Shown: positions 44,927 through 54,537, counted from the first letter of the stretch. The stretch is 64,000 bases of DNA from Dyella flagellata (GCF_030160275.1 NZ_BSOA01000020.1:1-64000); one strand, 5' to 3'. Notes: generated by a model from the letters alone, not told the origin. A program made the numbers and translations.

Positions 44927-46081
44927 CTACGGCTTTCCACCGGAAGCCAAGGATTGCTGCCGGTACGCCCGCAGCACCTGCGCCGTCAGGGCCGGAGGCG
45001 AACAGCCCTGAAGATTGGTCAGCACGATGGCCGTAAGATGGCTCTTGGGCAGCGTGGTGATCCACACCGCCGCGCCACCGCCCGAGGATACGCTGGGTTC
45101 CCCCGTCCCTGGCAGCGGATAGGGCACGAACGCCAACCCAAAATCCCCCGCCGATTCGTCACGCAATTTGTACGGAGTGCTCATCAGCGCCAAGGTTTCC
45201 GGCCTGATGACCTTTCCGCCCCAGAGTGCGGACTCCCAGCGCACCATGGCGTCAATATTTCCATTAAGCCCTGCGGCAGGCGTCAGCCACTCGGGCACCG
45301 CCTTCGATCCGAAGACATGGATGCCCGACTTGGACATCACCGGCTCACCTTTTGCGTCAAGCTGCAGCTTCAATCGATCAGAGGTTGGTTCCACCGCAGT
45401 ATAAAGCGAGGCTCGTCCGGGGATCACTTCCCAGGCATCGCCCCAGCGCATGCTGGCAATGCCCAGCGGTTTCAGCAGCCGGTCCTCGATAAATGTCTTA
45501 TAAGGTTTACCAGTCACGCGCTCGATCACATCGGCGAGCAACATGAACTCGGTCTGGTTGTAGACCGTTTTCACGCCTGGCTCGCCTACCGGGCGGGTGA
45601 CCAGCAGCTTCATTAAATCGGCTTGTGTGCCCGCCAATGGCGTGACATTTACATCATCGGGCGCATCGCCGTCGGGCAGTCCCGAGGTATGCGACAGACA
45701 ATGGCGGATCGTTACTGCGCCCCAACTGGCGGGAAGCTCCGGCAGATAGTGGCGTATGGGTGTGTCCAGCGATAGCTTGCCCTCTTCAACCAGGCTCATG
45801 ATCGCGACGGCAGTGAATTCCTTGGTGGTCGAAGCGAGCGTAAACAGCGTGTTGTGATTGACCGGCACTCCCAACTCGACGTTGGCCAACCCATAGCTGG
45901 ACTCCTTGACCAGCTTGCCATCCTTGATGATGGCCACGGAGGCGCCGGGAATCTTCCGCGCCGCCATATATTGATTCACGACGCGATCGACTTCGTCGGG
46001 CCGTACCGTGGAAGCCACCGCGTTCGCGTGGAAAACCGCCATCGAAAGAGCAAACACGACAGCGAATGTGACCTTTGACAT
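44927..46081 (-). CDS. Exported serine hydrolase of the beta-lactamase/class C family
   Basis: This is a penicillin-binding-protein-like serine hydrolase. The 384-residue product has a signal peptide (about 1-23), the SxxK motif at Ser84-Thr-Thr-Lys87 in TLASTTKEFTAVA, LSHTSGLPDG, a Tyr motif in YNQTEFMLL and a late Gly-rich SSGGGAAVW strand in place of the KTG triad. The sequence is closer to esterase/peptidase members of the family than to true AmpC, so resistance cannot be claimed. It lies 157 bp after the sensor kinase on the same strand. Confidence 0.85.
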   Translation of the reverse strand: MSKVTFAVVFALSMAVFHANAVASTVRPDEVDRVVNQYMAARKIPGASVAIIKDGKLVKESSYGLANVELGVPVNHNTLFTLASTTKEFTAVAIMSLVEEGKLSLDTPIRHYLPELPASWGAVTIRHCLSHTSGLPDGDAPDDVNVTPLAGTQADLMKLLVTRPVGEPGVKTVYNQTEFMLLADVIERVTGKPYKTFIEDRLLKPLGIASMRWGDAWEVIPGRASLYTAVEPTSDRLKLQLDAKGEPVMSKSGIHVFGSKAVPEWLTPAAGLNGNIDAMVRWESALWGGKVIRPETLALMSTPYKLRDESAGDFGLAFVPYPLPGTGEPSVSSGGGAAVWITTLPKSHLTAIVLTNLQGCSPPALTAQVLRAYRQQSLASGGKP

Positions 46082-46103
46082 GGTTTAAATCCCTTTGCTG
46101 TTT

Positions 46104-46125
46104 GCCAAACGTGGAATCGTTTGGC
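46104..46125. promoter_or_regulatory. Inverted repeat upstream of the serine hydrolase
   Basis: GCCAAACG-N6-CGTTTGGC, with perfect 8-bp arms, lies about 23 bp upstream of the start at 46081. It could be an operator or a leader hairpin. Confidence 0.45.
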
Positions 46126-46153
46126 CTTCCTTATGAAATAGGCGTTGACCATG

Positions 46154-46167
46154 CGGCACATGTGCCG
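46154..46167. promoter_or_regulatory. 14-bp palindrome CGGCACATGTGCCG
   Basis: A perfect palindrome lies in the same leader, about 73 bp upstream of the serine hydrolase start and 72 bp after the kinase stop. It has the form of a dimeric repressor site, but no regulator is adjacent. Confidence 0.35.
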
Positions 46168-46238
46168 GAAGCCGCCGTGCCTAAAGTCGTATGATGTGAC
46201 CGACCGGCGAACAAGCGGCTCGCCAGGCAAATCCCGAT

Positions 46239-49200
46239 CTACACGAACTCCCTACCCGCCATCACCTTTTGCAACACTTGCCGCATCGCCAGAGGTTTCA
46301 GCGGCTTGTACAGCAACGCCACACCTGCATCGTGCAGACGCTGGCGCAATTCGCCGTCGCGATCGGCGGTCAGGACGACGGCCGGCAGCTGCGGATGGTC
46401 GTGACGCAGCGCGAGCAGCACATCCCACCCGGTCTGGCCACGATCGAGGTGATAGTCCAATACGCACAGATCCGGCCGCCACGGTGCTGCCAAGGCATGT
46501 TCGGCCTGTGCGGCCGCATGCACCTCCCAACCCCAGCTCTGCAGCAAAGCAGCGAGTGCAGCCAGCGCCACAGGCTCGTTATCCAAGATCAGTACGCGCC
46601 CAGACGGCAGCGGGCGCAGCTCTGCCGCGGTAGGCGCGGTTGCGTGATACGCCGTGGCCGCACGCGGCACGTCCAGGTAGAACACGCTGCCGCGTCCAGG
46701 CCAGGAGCGCAGTCCCAGCGGATGATTCAGCAACGCCGCCACGCGCTGTGCGATCGATAAGCCCAGGCCCAGCCCCTGTCCGCCCGTCGCGCTACCGCGC
46801 CGAAAGGCCTCGAAGATCAGACTGTGTTCCTCCTCGGCGATCCCCGGCCCGGTGTCCCAGACTTCCAGCCGCAGGCCGCCAGCGAGCCGGCGCGCCCCCA
46901 GCAAAACGCGACCGCGCAGGCTGTAGCGCAAGGCGTTTGACAGAAAATTCTGGAGCACGCGCCGTAGCAGCAAGGGGTCGGAATGCACCCAGATGCGGCT
47001 GTCGACAACGCTGAGTTCAACGTCGCGATCGCGCGCCAAGGCGCGGAACTCCGCCGCCAACGGTTCCCACACCTCCGCCAATGGGAAATCACGTGGCTGC
47101 GGATGCAAACGCCCACCTTCCAGGCGGGCAATATCCAGCAAGCCGGCCAGCAAACCTTCCGTGGCCGCCAGCGAATCGTTCAGATGCCGCGCATGGGCCG
47201 CGTCGTAACCGCGCTCCGCCAGCGCATGCGCGAACAACTGCGCTGCATGCAGGGGCTGCATCAGGTCATGGCTCACCGCCGCCAGGAAGTGACTTTTCGC
47301 TTCATTTGCCTGCGCCAGTTCGCGGGTGCGCTCGGCCACACGCAATTCCAGCGTTTCATTGCTGAGCATCAATTCGTGCTCGGTTTCACGGAACGTCGTG
47401 ACGTCAGTGAAAGTGGCCACGTAACCGCCACCCGGCATGGGATGACCGCGCAGCTCCACCACCGTGCCGTCCGGAAAGCAGCGCTCCGATAGCAATTCGG
47501 TGCCGGCGCGCATATGCGCGAGCCGCCGTCGCACGCGCGCCTCCACGTCGCCGGGGCCGATGATTCCCGCGGCGATATTACGGCGGATCAGATCCGCCAC
47601 CGGCCGTCCCACTTGCAGCAGTTCCGGCGGATAGCCGAACAGCGTGGCGTAGCGGCTGTTCCATGCGACCAGCCGCAATTCCGAATCCACCACACAGATG
47701 CCCTGGCTCATGTTTTCCAGCGCGGCTTCCAGCACGCGCTGACTGAAATGCAGATCCTGCGCCGCCTCTCCAACGATGGCAGCCACCGTATCGACCTCGG
47801 CGGGCGCTTGGCGATGCACCGCTTCCAGCAACAAGCGCGCCGAAGCGGCGCCGATCACCGCGGCCAATTCGTGTTCCACCTCCGCCACGCGTGCATTGCC
47901 GGCCGCCCGCTGCATGCTCGTGCCAGCGAAAAGACGCTCCACCCGTTCGGCCGGCAGAAACCGTTCGGCCAGCGCGCGCAGTTCCATCACGGCGACATTG
48001 CTTACGCCAGGCTTCCAGCGCCGACGACCGTAACGCGTGTTCGCAATAGCCAGCATCGCTAGCGCATTCGCCAATAAACTCAGCACTACTGCGCGGCCGA
48101 GCCGACTCCAATCGTCCAGCCCGAGAAAACCATCCGGCGTCAGCCAGCGCAAACCCAATGGCCCTTGCAACAGCCAATCCGGCTGATGAGCAAGCCCGGC
48201 CGGCAACAATACATACAGCCACACCAGTGTGCCGATCGCCAAACCCCACATCACCGCTCGCGGCCCAAGTTGTGGGCGATACACCGCTGCCAGCAGCGCC
48301 GGCGCAAGCCCCGCCAAGGCTGAAAACGAGAGCGCCCCGATATCCGCCAGCGCGTCGTTGCGCGCCAGCAATCGACTGTATGCCCACGCCAGCAAGATCA
48401 CCGCAAGAATGGCGGCACGGCGCTGATTCAGCACTTCACCGCGCAGATCGCCTTGTTCCTCTCGCCCCCAGCCACTACGCACACGCAACGGCGCGATGAA
48501 GTGGTTGACCACCATCAGGCTCAAGGCCAGCGTCGCCACTACCACCATGCTGGTGGCCGCACTGAGTCCTCCCAGAAACGCCACCAGCGCCAGCCCGTGC
48601 TGGTTGCGCGCCAGCGGCAAGGCCAACACGTAAAGATCGGACGGCACCCCGCTGGGCGCCAGCCACGCATCACCGAGCTTGGCCAGCGGCAGGATCGGCA
48701 ACGCAATCAGCAGCATGTACAGTGGAAACAGCCAACGTGCCGTATTTACATGCGAACTGTCGCGGCACTCCACCACGCCGGCGTGGAACTGGTGCGGCAA
48801 AGTGAACATCGCCAACGCGCCGAGCAGAATCAGCGCGGGAAAACCGCTGCTGTCATGCGGCGGCGGCGCTCCGATGGCCGCGCCTGCCGGCAGCGGCGTA
48901 AACAACAAGCTGCCCAATGCCAGCATGGCGCCAAGCTTGAACAGCGACTCGAACGCCATTGCCAGCACCAATCCGCGATTGTGCGCCATCGCCGAAGCAC
49001 GCCGTGTGCCGAACAACATCGCGAACAGCGCCATCAGCAACGCCACATACAAGGCACTGTCATGTACCGGGGCCGATTCCGCCAGCTCGCCACGGCGCAG
49101 CAACGTGTAGCTCATCGCTACGGCTTTCAATTGCAAGGCGATGTAGGGAACGATGCCCACCAGTACCACGCAGGTGACCAACGCCGCCAATCCCGCATGA

Positions 49201-49529
49201 CGCCCAAGCCGCACCACGATCAGGTCCGCGATCGAACCGGCGTTGTATTCGCGTGCCAGTTGCACCAGTCTGCGCAGCACCGACACCGCGAACAGATACA
49301 TCAGGATCGCACCCACGAACGTCGGCGGCAGCCACCATCCCGAACGGCTCGCCTGCGTGACGGTGCCGTAGAACGTCCAGGACGTGCAGTGGATCGCCAG
49401 CGATAGCGCATAGACGATCGACCAGCGTTTTTCGAACAGGTGCGGATGGCGTTCGCCGGTAAGCGCCACGCCGAACAGCAGGCCGAGCCAGATCAGTGCG
49501 GCGGTGGCGATCAGGCCGGCGCTCAACAT
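46239..49529 (-). CDS. CrbS-like hybrid sensor histidine kinase with SSS-transporter domain
   Basis: This is an inner-membrane kinase whose sensor is a sodium:solute-symporter-like domain. The 1096-residue protein has about a dozen membrane helices over residues 1-500 with the group signature CTSWTFYGTVTQ, a PAS domain (about 600-720; ENMSQGICVVD), a HisKA domain with SHDLMQPLHAAQLF, an HATPase domain (WDTGPGIAEEE, GLGLGLSIAQR) and a C-terminal receiver (LCVLDYH, LYKPLKP). CrbS/MxtR kinases act with CrbR/ErdR regulators in acetate and short-chain acid use. Here it starts 19 bp after a PHB depolymerase gene. Confidence 0.92.
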   Translation of the reverse strand: MLSAGLIATAALIWLGLLFGVALTGERHPHLFEKRWSIVYALSLAIHCTSWTFYGTVTQASRSGWWLPPTFVGAILMYLFAVSVLRRLVQLAREYNAGSIADLIVVRLGRHAGLAALVTCVVLVGIVPYIALQLKAVAMSYTLLRRGELAESAPVHDSALYVALLMALFAMLFGTRRASAMAHNRGLVLAMAFESLFKLGAMLALGSLLFTPLPAGAAIGAPPPHDSSGFPALILLGALAMFTLPHQFHAGVVECRDSSHVNTARWLFPLYMLLIALPILPLAKLGDAWLAPSGVPSDLYVLALPLARNQHGLALVAFLGGLSAATSMVVVATLALSLMVVNHFIAPLRVRSGWGREEQGDLRGEVLNQRRAAILAVILLAWAYSRLLARNDALADIGALSFSALAGLAPALLAAVYRPQLGPRAVMWGLAIGTLVWLYVLLPAGLAHQPDWLLQGPLGLRWLTPDGFLGLDDWSRLGRAVVLSLLANALAMLAIANTRYGRRRWKPGVSNVAVMELRALAERFLPAERVERLFAGTSMQRAAGNARVAEVEHELAAVIGAASARLLLEAVHRQAPAEVDTVAAIVGEAAQDLHFSQRVLEAALENMSQGICVVDSELRLVAWNSRYATLFGYPPELLQVGRPVADLIRRNIAAGIIGPGDVEARVRRRLAHMRAGTELLSERCFPDGTVVELRGHPMPGGGYVATFTDVTTFRETEHELMLSNETLELRVAERTRELAQANEAKSHFLAAVSHDLMQPLHAAQLFAHALAERGYDAAHARHLNDSLAATEGLLAGLLDIARLEGGRLHPQPRDFPLAEVWEPLAAEFRALARDRDVELSVVDSRIWVHSDPLLLRRVLQNFLSNALRYSLRGRVLLGARRLAGGLRLEVWDTGPGIAEEEHSLIFEAFRRGSATGGQGLGLGLSIAQRVAALLNHPLGLRSWPGRGSVFYLDVPRAATAYHATAPTAAELRPLPSGRVLILDNEPVALAALAALLQSWGWEVHAAAQAEHALAAPWRPDLCVLDYHLDRGQTGWDVLLALRHDHPQLPAVVLTADRDGELRQRLHDAGVALLYKPLKPLAMRQVLQKVMAGREFV

Positions 49530-49548
49530 GCAGCGGCCCAGCCGTCGC

Positions 49549-50586
49549 TCATTGCCGTACCGGCAACCCCAACGCTTTTACGGCGTTGACCACCCATCGC
49601 GGCTGCACCCCTTGCCGCGTGTCGTAGTTGCCGCCCGAATAACCCCACCAGTCCCAGCATGCCTGCGGATTCAACGGTGCGAAGCTCGCCCTCGTCTGAG
49701 GATACAGGATGACCACGCCGTAGACGTCGGCCCAGCGATTGAACCCAGCGTCCTTCACAAACGCCTGGCCCACCGCATCGACGTTCTGCTTGCAGCCGTG
49801 GAACGCCACCAGCAAGCCGCAACGCTTGCCTGCCCTGCAATCCGGCGGCACGTAGAGATAGCCAGTCGAAGCCAGCAAGGCATCTACCCCGCCCGGCTTG
49901 AGGGCATCCTGGTCGAAGCGCTGCAACTTTCCACTCGCGTCAGCGGCGGCCGTGCGCGGTGCCGGACCGAATAAATGGGTGAAGACCGCTCCCGCCGCGT
50001 CGAAACCGCAATGCCCAAGGTAAGGCGATACGGATTTGCCGCAGTCATCGCCGGTGGCGGCCAAGGGCAAGTTATGCGCAAAGGCACGCTGGCCGTCATC
50101 GTCCACCTGCAAACCCGACATCCCCGGTCCGTCGTGCAGTGCCGTGTAGAACTGCGCTCCGGCTTCCGCCACCACTGGCGCCACGACGGCATCCTGCGTT
50201 CCATGTAGCAGATACACGCGGCCATGCGCGAGGCCCTTCAAGGGGCCGATTTCTCCACTGGCCTCGCGTTGCCTTGCCGATTTCAACAGGGATGCGACGT
50301 CGGGCGCAGGCTGGCCTTTCATGCACGTGCCCAACGCGGTCTGCAGCTTGCCTTCGGCGCAGCCGTAAGGACCACCTGCCACCAAGGCCGCTTTCGGAAA
50401 TAATTCCGGGTAGGCCATCTGCATTTGAGTTGCCATGTAGGCGCCGGACGATAGGCCAGCGACCGCGACACGCGAGGGGTCGAGGTTCAAGTGGGGTAGC
50501 GGCTGAGCGGCGTCATCGGCGTGCGAAATGCCGACTATCAGCCATAGGCCCACGCATAACATGCTCATCCAACGCATGGTTTTCAT
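49549..50586 (-). CDS. Secreted poly(3-hydroxybutyrate) depolymerase-like esterase
   Basis: This is a predicted exported depolymerase of the alpha/beta-hydrolase fold. The 345-residue protein has a signal peptide (about 1-23), the lipase box GLSSG with Ser46, GGPYGCAEG, HGTQDAVV with a candidate Asp, and the family C-terminal FHGCKQNVDAVG and NPQACWDWWGY segments. No separate substrate-binding domain is attached, so it may act on amorphous PHB or on oligomers. It sits 28 bp after the TonB receptor gene and 19 bp before the kinase gene, a tight three-gene series. Confidence 0.88.
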   Translation of the reverse strand: MKTMRWMSMLCVGLWLIVGISHADDAAQPLPHLNLDPSRVAVAGLSSGAYMATQMQMAYPELFPKAALVAGGPYGCAEGKLQTALGTCMKGQPAPDVASLLKSARQREASGEIGPLKGLAHGRVYLLHGTQDAVVAPVVAEAGAQFYTALHDGPGMSGLQVDDDGQRAFAHNLPLAATGDDCGKSVSPYLGHCGFDAAGAVFTHLFGPAPRTAAADASGKLQRFDQDALKPGGVDALLASTGYLYVPPDCRAGKRCGLLVAFHGCKQNVDAVGQAFVKDAGFNRWADVYGVVILYPQTRASFAPLNPQACWDWWGYSGGNYDTRQGVQPRWVVNAVKALGLPVRQ

Positions 50587-50614
50587 CCTCCAAGAGTAGG
50601 CTGTGTCGCTGAGA

Positions 50615-52849
50615 TCAGAACGCGTACTTCGCCGACAGCGTCACCATCCGCGGTGGTCCATAGAATCCTGTCACGATGCCCAGTGCCGCAATGTTGTACC
50701 CGGTGGCGCGATACGACTTGTTGCCCAGGTTCGTGCCTTGCAGGCTGATCGACCACGGTTGATCGACCTGCCAGATCAGGCCGGCGTTAAGCAGACCATA
50801 TGCTCCCTGCCTGATCAGCGGCGACAGCGTCGTCTCCGGCCACACGGAAGTCTGGTACTGGTAATTGAGCCGCGCGTTCAAGTCGCCATACGCACCCAAC
50901 GAAAATCCGCGCTGCAACGTAAGGCCACCCGACCACCTAGGCGCATTGGTGAAGAACTGCGTGTTGGCGATATTCACGCCCTCGCTGAGAAACTCGGTGT
51001 ACTTCGTATGCAGGTAGGCGAAATTGCCGCTGAGCGTCCATGCCTGCGACGGATACCAGGCAAATTCCTCTTCGAAGCCGTCGATGTGGCCCCGGCCGGC
51101 GTTGGTGAAGTCGCCGAAGAAGCCCTTGGTGCCGTTGGGCAGGATGTAGGACGTAAACACCGAGAGCTGGATGTTCGAGTAGACGTTATGGAACACTGCC
51201 GAATTCAGCATCAGGCTGTTGTCGAAGAAGCTCATCTTGCTGCCCAGTTCGAAGGACTGCACTTTCTCGTCCTGGATCGGCCGGCAGGACGACGGAATCG
51301 CCGCGCAGTTGGCGCGAATGTTGTAGCCACCGGAGTGGAAGCCTTCGCTATAGCTGCCGTAGAGCTTGACCTGTCCGTTTACGGAGTAGTCCAGCGACAC
51401 CTTGGGCGATGCGTTGTGGGAAGTGTGCGCGCCGGTGAAATTGGCCAGCACGCCGATCGCCTGGGTGAAGCTGGCATCGGAATAGAGGAAGTTCTGGATG
51501 ATGGCGGTCTTCTTCTCGTCGGTCACACGCGCACCGACGTCTAGGCTCCACGACGGGCTGATATCCCAGGTGAAGTCGCCGTAGGCGGCATAGCTGCGGG
51601 TACCCATGCTACCGCCGGTACTGCCGTATTCGGAGAAGCCCAGCAGGCTGTAGGGCGGCGAACCCAGGAACGCATTGTGGATCTCGCCTTGGGCCGATCC
51701 GCTGAAATAATACAGACCCATCACCCCGTGCACGGCACCGCCCGAATCGTAGTTCGCCTGCAGTTCCTCGCTGAACTGGTGGTCCTTGTAGATGGCGTTC
51801 ACATCCGCCACCGCGACCGGCAAGGTATCGAAATCGATGTTGCTGTCGGTCTTGGAGCTGCGGTAGGCACTGATGGACTTAAGCGTCCAGTCCTGGCTCA
51901 CGATCCAATTCAAGGTCAGCGCCGCGCCCTTCATCTTGGTCCAGTTGAGCTGCGGCATGCCGCTGCGCGTGTTGTAGTCGCTCGATAGCGGCTGGTACTG
52001 CGGGTAGAAGGAGTTGGCCTCCAGCATCTTCGCGCCACGCGGATTGGAATTGTCGTGCATGCCGTCGATTTCCAGCTGCGCGCTGAAGTTCTGCGTAGGG
52101 AAGAAACCCACAGTGGCACGCGCGGCATTGGTGTTCTTGTTGCCATTGCGGCTGCCGGTGAGGACATCGCTGCCGAAACCGTTGTTGTGCTCACTGGCCA
52201 CGGCAACCCGTCCGCGCCACACGCCATCGGCCGTAGCGCCACCTATGGCTGCCTTCACGTCCTTCTCGCCATGCGTGCCAGCGGTGACTTCCACCGAACC
52301 CTCGGTCTTGGTCGGCAGCGGCTTGGAAACGTACTTGATCGCACCGCCGATGGTGTTCTTGCCATACAGCGTACCCTGCGGACCGCGCAGCACCTCGATG
52401 CGGTCCACGTCGAACACATCCAGCAACGTGCCTTGCGGACGCGCCATGTATACATCGTCAAGATAGATGCCGACGGCGGGATCGAAACCCCAGGTGGGAT
52501 CGGCCTGACCCAGGCCGCGGATGTACGCGGTGAGCGTAGTGTTGGAACCTCGTGCGGCATAGATCTGCAGGTCCGGCACCTTGCCTTGCAGATCGCCCAG
52601 GCTTTGTACGTTCTGGTTGTAGAGCGACTGCGCGGTAAAGGCGCTTACGGCAATCGGCACGTCCTGCAATGTTTCTTCACGCTTGCGCGCGGTGACGGTG
52701 ATCTGGTCGAGCTTCTTCGGACCGCTATCGCCCTGGTTCGCCTGAGCTGTCCCGGCCGTGGCGGTGGTGTCCGTGGCTTGCTGCGCAAACAGCGGCGCGG
52801 CGCAAACCAGACTCAAACCAATGGCCAGACTCAAATGGCTACGCTTCAT
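50615..52849 (-). CDS. TonB-dependent outer-membrane receptor
   Basis: This is a TonB-dependent receptor for active uptake across the outer membrane. The 744-residue product has a signal peptide (about 1-22), a TonB-box-like segment near KKLDQITVTARKREETLQDVP, a plug domain (about 55-165; RIEVLRGPQGTLYGKNTIGGAI) and a beta-barrel ending in Phe (LSAKYAF). The ATG at 52849 has a GGGGAG site. Its place upstream of the depolymerase suggests hydroxybutyrate oligomers as cargo; the sequence alone does not show that. Confidence 0.92.
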   Translation of the reverse strand: MKRSHLSLAIGLSLVCAAPLFAQQATDTTATAGTAQANQGDSGPKKLDQITVTARKREETLQDVPIAVSAFTAQSLYNQNVQSLGDLQGKVPDLQIYAARGSNTTLTAYIRGLGQADPTWGFDPAVGIYLDDVYMARPQGTLLDVFDVDRIEVLRGPQGTLYGKNTIGGAIKYVSKPLPTKTEGSVEVTAGTHGEKDVKAAIGGATADGVWRGRVAVASEHNNGFGSDVLTGSRNGNKNTNAARATVGFFPTQNFSAQLEIDGMHDNSNPRGAKMLEANSFYPQYQPLSSDYNTRSGMPQLNWTKMKGAALTLNWIVSQDWTLKSISAYRSSKTDSNIDFDTLPVAVADVNAIYKDHQFSEELQANYDSGGAVHGVMGLYYFSGSAQGEIHNAFLGSPPYSLLGFSEYGSTGGSMGTRSYAAYGDFTWDISPSWSLDVGARVTDEKKTAIIQNFLYSDASFTQAIGVLANFTGAHTSHNASPKVSLDYSVNGQVKLYGSYSEGFHSGGYNIRANCAAIPSSCRPIQDEKVQSFELGSKMSFFDNSLMLNSAVFHNVYSNIQLSVFTSYILPNGTKGFFGDFTNAGRGHIDGFEEEFAWYPSQAWTLSGNFAYLHTKYTEFLSEGVNIANTQFFTNAPRWSGGLTLQRGFSLGAYGDLNARLNYQYQTSVWPETTLSPLIRQGAYGLLNAGLIWQVDQPWSISLQGTNLGNKSYRATGYNIAALGIVTGFYGPPRMVTLSAKYAF

Positions 52850-52927
52850 GTCTCCCCTCGCAGTGACGTGCATCCGCCCACGGATGTCCATGCTGCGCAG
52901 CTTAGGCAAGGGATGGGTGGGCGGCAC

Positions 52928-52941
52928 TTGTACCTTCGTAC
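52928..52941. promoter_or_regulatory. Candidate operator TTGTAC-CTTC-GTAC form
   Basis: TTGTACCTTCGTAC lies in the 197-bp region between the divergent TonB receptor and GntP permease genes, 79 bp from the receptor start and 105 bp from the permease start. It matches the site at 43354-43367 in inverted orientation with one change. Confidence 0.55.
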
Positions 52942-53046
52942 AGTGCCGTTGAACGCATCCGTGTCGGGATACTCCAGCATGCAACACGCTCGCTCCCTGC
53001 AAGGAAAGCGAGTGGACAGGTCGCGCCGAACAACAAGGACTAACGA

Positions 53047-54444
53047 ATGGCTTTTCTGATCGTGCTGGCAGCATTGTGCTTGCTAATGCTGGCAGCCTAC
53101 CGCGGCTACAGCGTGATCCTGTTTGCGCCGATCGCCGCGCTCGGCGCCGTGCTGCTGACCGACCCGGCGCTGGTGGCGCCCATGTTCACCGGCCTGTTCA
53201 TGGACAAGATGGTGGGCTTTCTCAAGCTCTACTTTCCGGTGTTCATGCTCGGCGCGGTGTTCGGCAAGGTGATCGAGCTGTCCGGCTTTTCCAAAGCCAT
53301 TGTCGCCTCCGCCATCGGCCTGGTTGGCCGCAGCCGCGCCATGCTGTCGATCGTGCTGGTGTGCGCCCTGCTTACCTACGGCGGCGTGTCATTGTTCGTG
53401 GTCGTGTTCGCGGTATACCCCTTCGCGGTGGAACTGTTTCGCGAGTCGAACATCCCCAAGCGACTGATCCCGGGTACGATCGCGCTCGGCGCTTTCACTT
53501 TCACCATGGATTCGCTGCCGGGCACGCCGCAGATCCAGAACATCATTCCCACTTCCTTCTTTGGCACCACGGCATGGGCGGCGCCATGGCTGGGCGCGTT
53601 GGGCGCGCTGTTCATTCTTGCCGTAGGCATGCTTTACCTGGAATCGCGCCGGCGCAAAGCCGCTGCTGCGGGCGAAGGCTACGGCGAAAACCTCATCAAC
53701 GAACCGGCGCCGTTCGACGGCGGCAAACTGGCGCACCCGTTGATCGCTTTGCTGCCACTGGCGCTGGTGGGCGTTGCCAACCTGGCTTTTACGCACCTGA
53801 TTCCTCGCTTGTATGGTCACACGCAATCGTTCCTGCCAGCCGTGATCGGCCATCCAGCTCCCGTCGTACAGGAAGTTTCCAAGCTCGCGGCCATCTGGGC
53901 AGTGGAGGGCGCGCTGTTGCTGGGTGTGCTGTGCGTGCTGGTGTTTGCCTGGCGCCCGGTCACCCGGTCTTTCGCCGAGGGCAGCAAGGCGGCGGTAAGC
54001 GGCGCACTGCTTGCGTCGATGAACACCGCTTCCGAGTACGGCTTCGGCGCGGTGATTGCCGCCCTGCCGGGCTTTCGTGTGGTGGCGGATGCGTTGCGCG
54101 CGGTGCCCAATCCATTGGTCAATGAAGCCGTATCGGTCACCTCGCTCGCCGGCATCACTGGCTCAGCGTCCGGCGGCATGGGCATCGCCCTGGCTGCGAT
54201 GGCCGATACTTTCGTGCAGAACGCCCAGGCGGCAGGCATTCCGATGGATGTTTTGCATCGCGTGGCCGCCATGGCCTCGGGCGGGATGGATACGCTGCCG
54301 CACAACGGCGCCGTCATTACCTTGCTCGCGGTCACCGGGCTCACCCACCGGCAATCCTATCGGGACGTCTTTGCGGTGACGTTGATCAAGACATCGGCGG
54401 TGTTCGTAATCATTGCGGCGTTTTATCTGACCGGACTCGTGTGA
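53047..54444 (+). CDS. GntP-family permease, probably for 3-hydroxybutyrate
   Basis: This is an inner-membrane proton-coupled carboxylate transporter of the GntP family. The 465-residue protein has about 12 hydrophobic helices and family segments such as FTFTMDSLPGTPQIQN, ASMNTASEYGFGAVI and AAMASGGMDTLPHNGAVI. It most resembles the subgroup annotated as D-beta-hydroxybutyrate permease rather than gluconate carriers; the neighbouring PHB genes fit. The gene is divergent from the receptor-depolymerase-kinase series. Confidence 0.85.
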   Translation: MAFLIVLAALCLLMLAAYRGYSVILFAPIAALGAVLLTDPALVAPMFTGLFMDKMVGFLKLYFPVFMLGAVFGKVIELSGFSKAIVASAIGLVGRSRAMLSIVLVCALLTYGGVSLFVVVFAVYPFAVELFRESNIPKRLIPGTIALGAFTFTMDSLPGTPQIQNIIPTSFFGTTAWAAPWLGALGALFILAVGMLYLESRRRKAAAAGEGYGENLINEPAPFDGGKLAHPLIALLPLALVGVANLAFTHLIPRLYGHTQSFLPAVIGHPAPVVQEVSKLAAIWAVEGALLLGVLCVLVFAWRPVTRSFAEGSKAAVSGALLASMNTASEYGFGAVIAALPGFRVVADALRAVPNPLVNEAVSVTSLAGITGSASGGMGIALAAMADTFVQNAQAAGIPMDVLHRVAAMASGGMDTLPHNGAVITLLAVTGLTHRQSYRDVFAVTLIKTSAVFVIIAAFYLTGLV

Positions 54445-54537
54445 GTTCCACCCGACGGCGCACGCACCCGCCTGCGCGCTTGCCAACGTCATGAACGCCA
54501 TGCAAGCTTGCGCGCCTTTCAACCCGCGGAGCCGCCC

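Noticed and set aside
44927-46081. AmpC beta-lactamase resistance gene
   Set aside because: SxxK is present, but the Tyr and KTG-type motifs differ from true AmpC and no ampR is adjacent; a peptidase or esterase is more likely.
48453-49406. Long open frame opposite the sensor kinase gene
   Set aside because: Antisense shadow with Gln/Arg/His-rich low-complexity translation and no family match.
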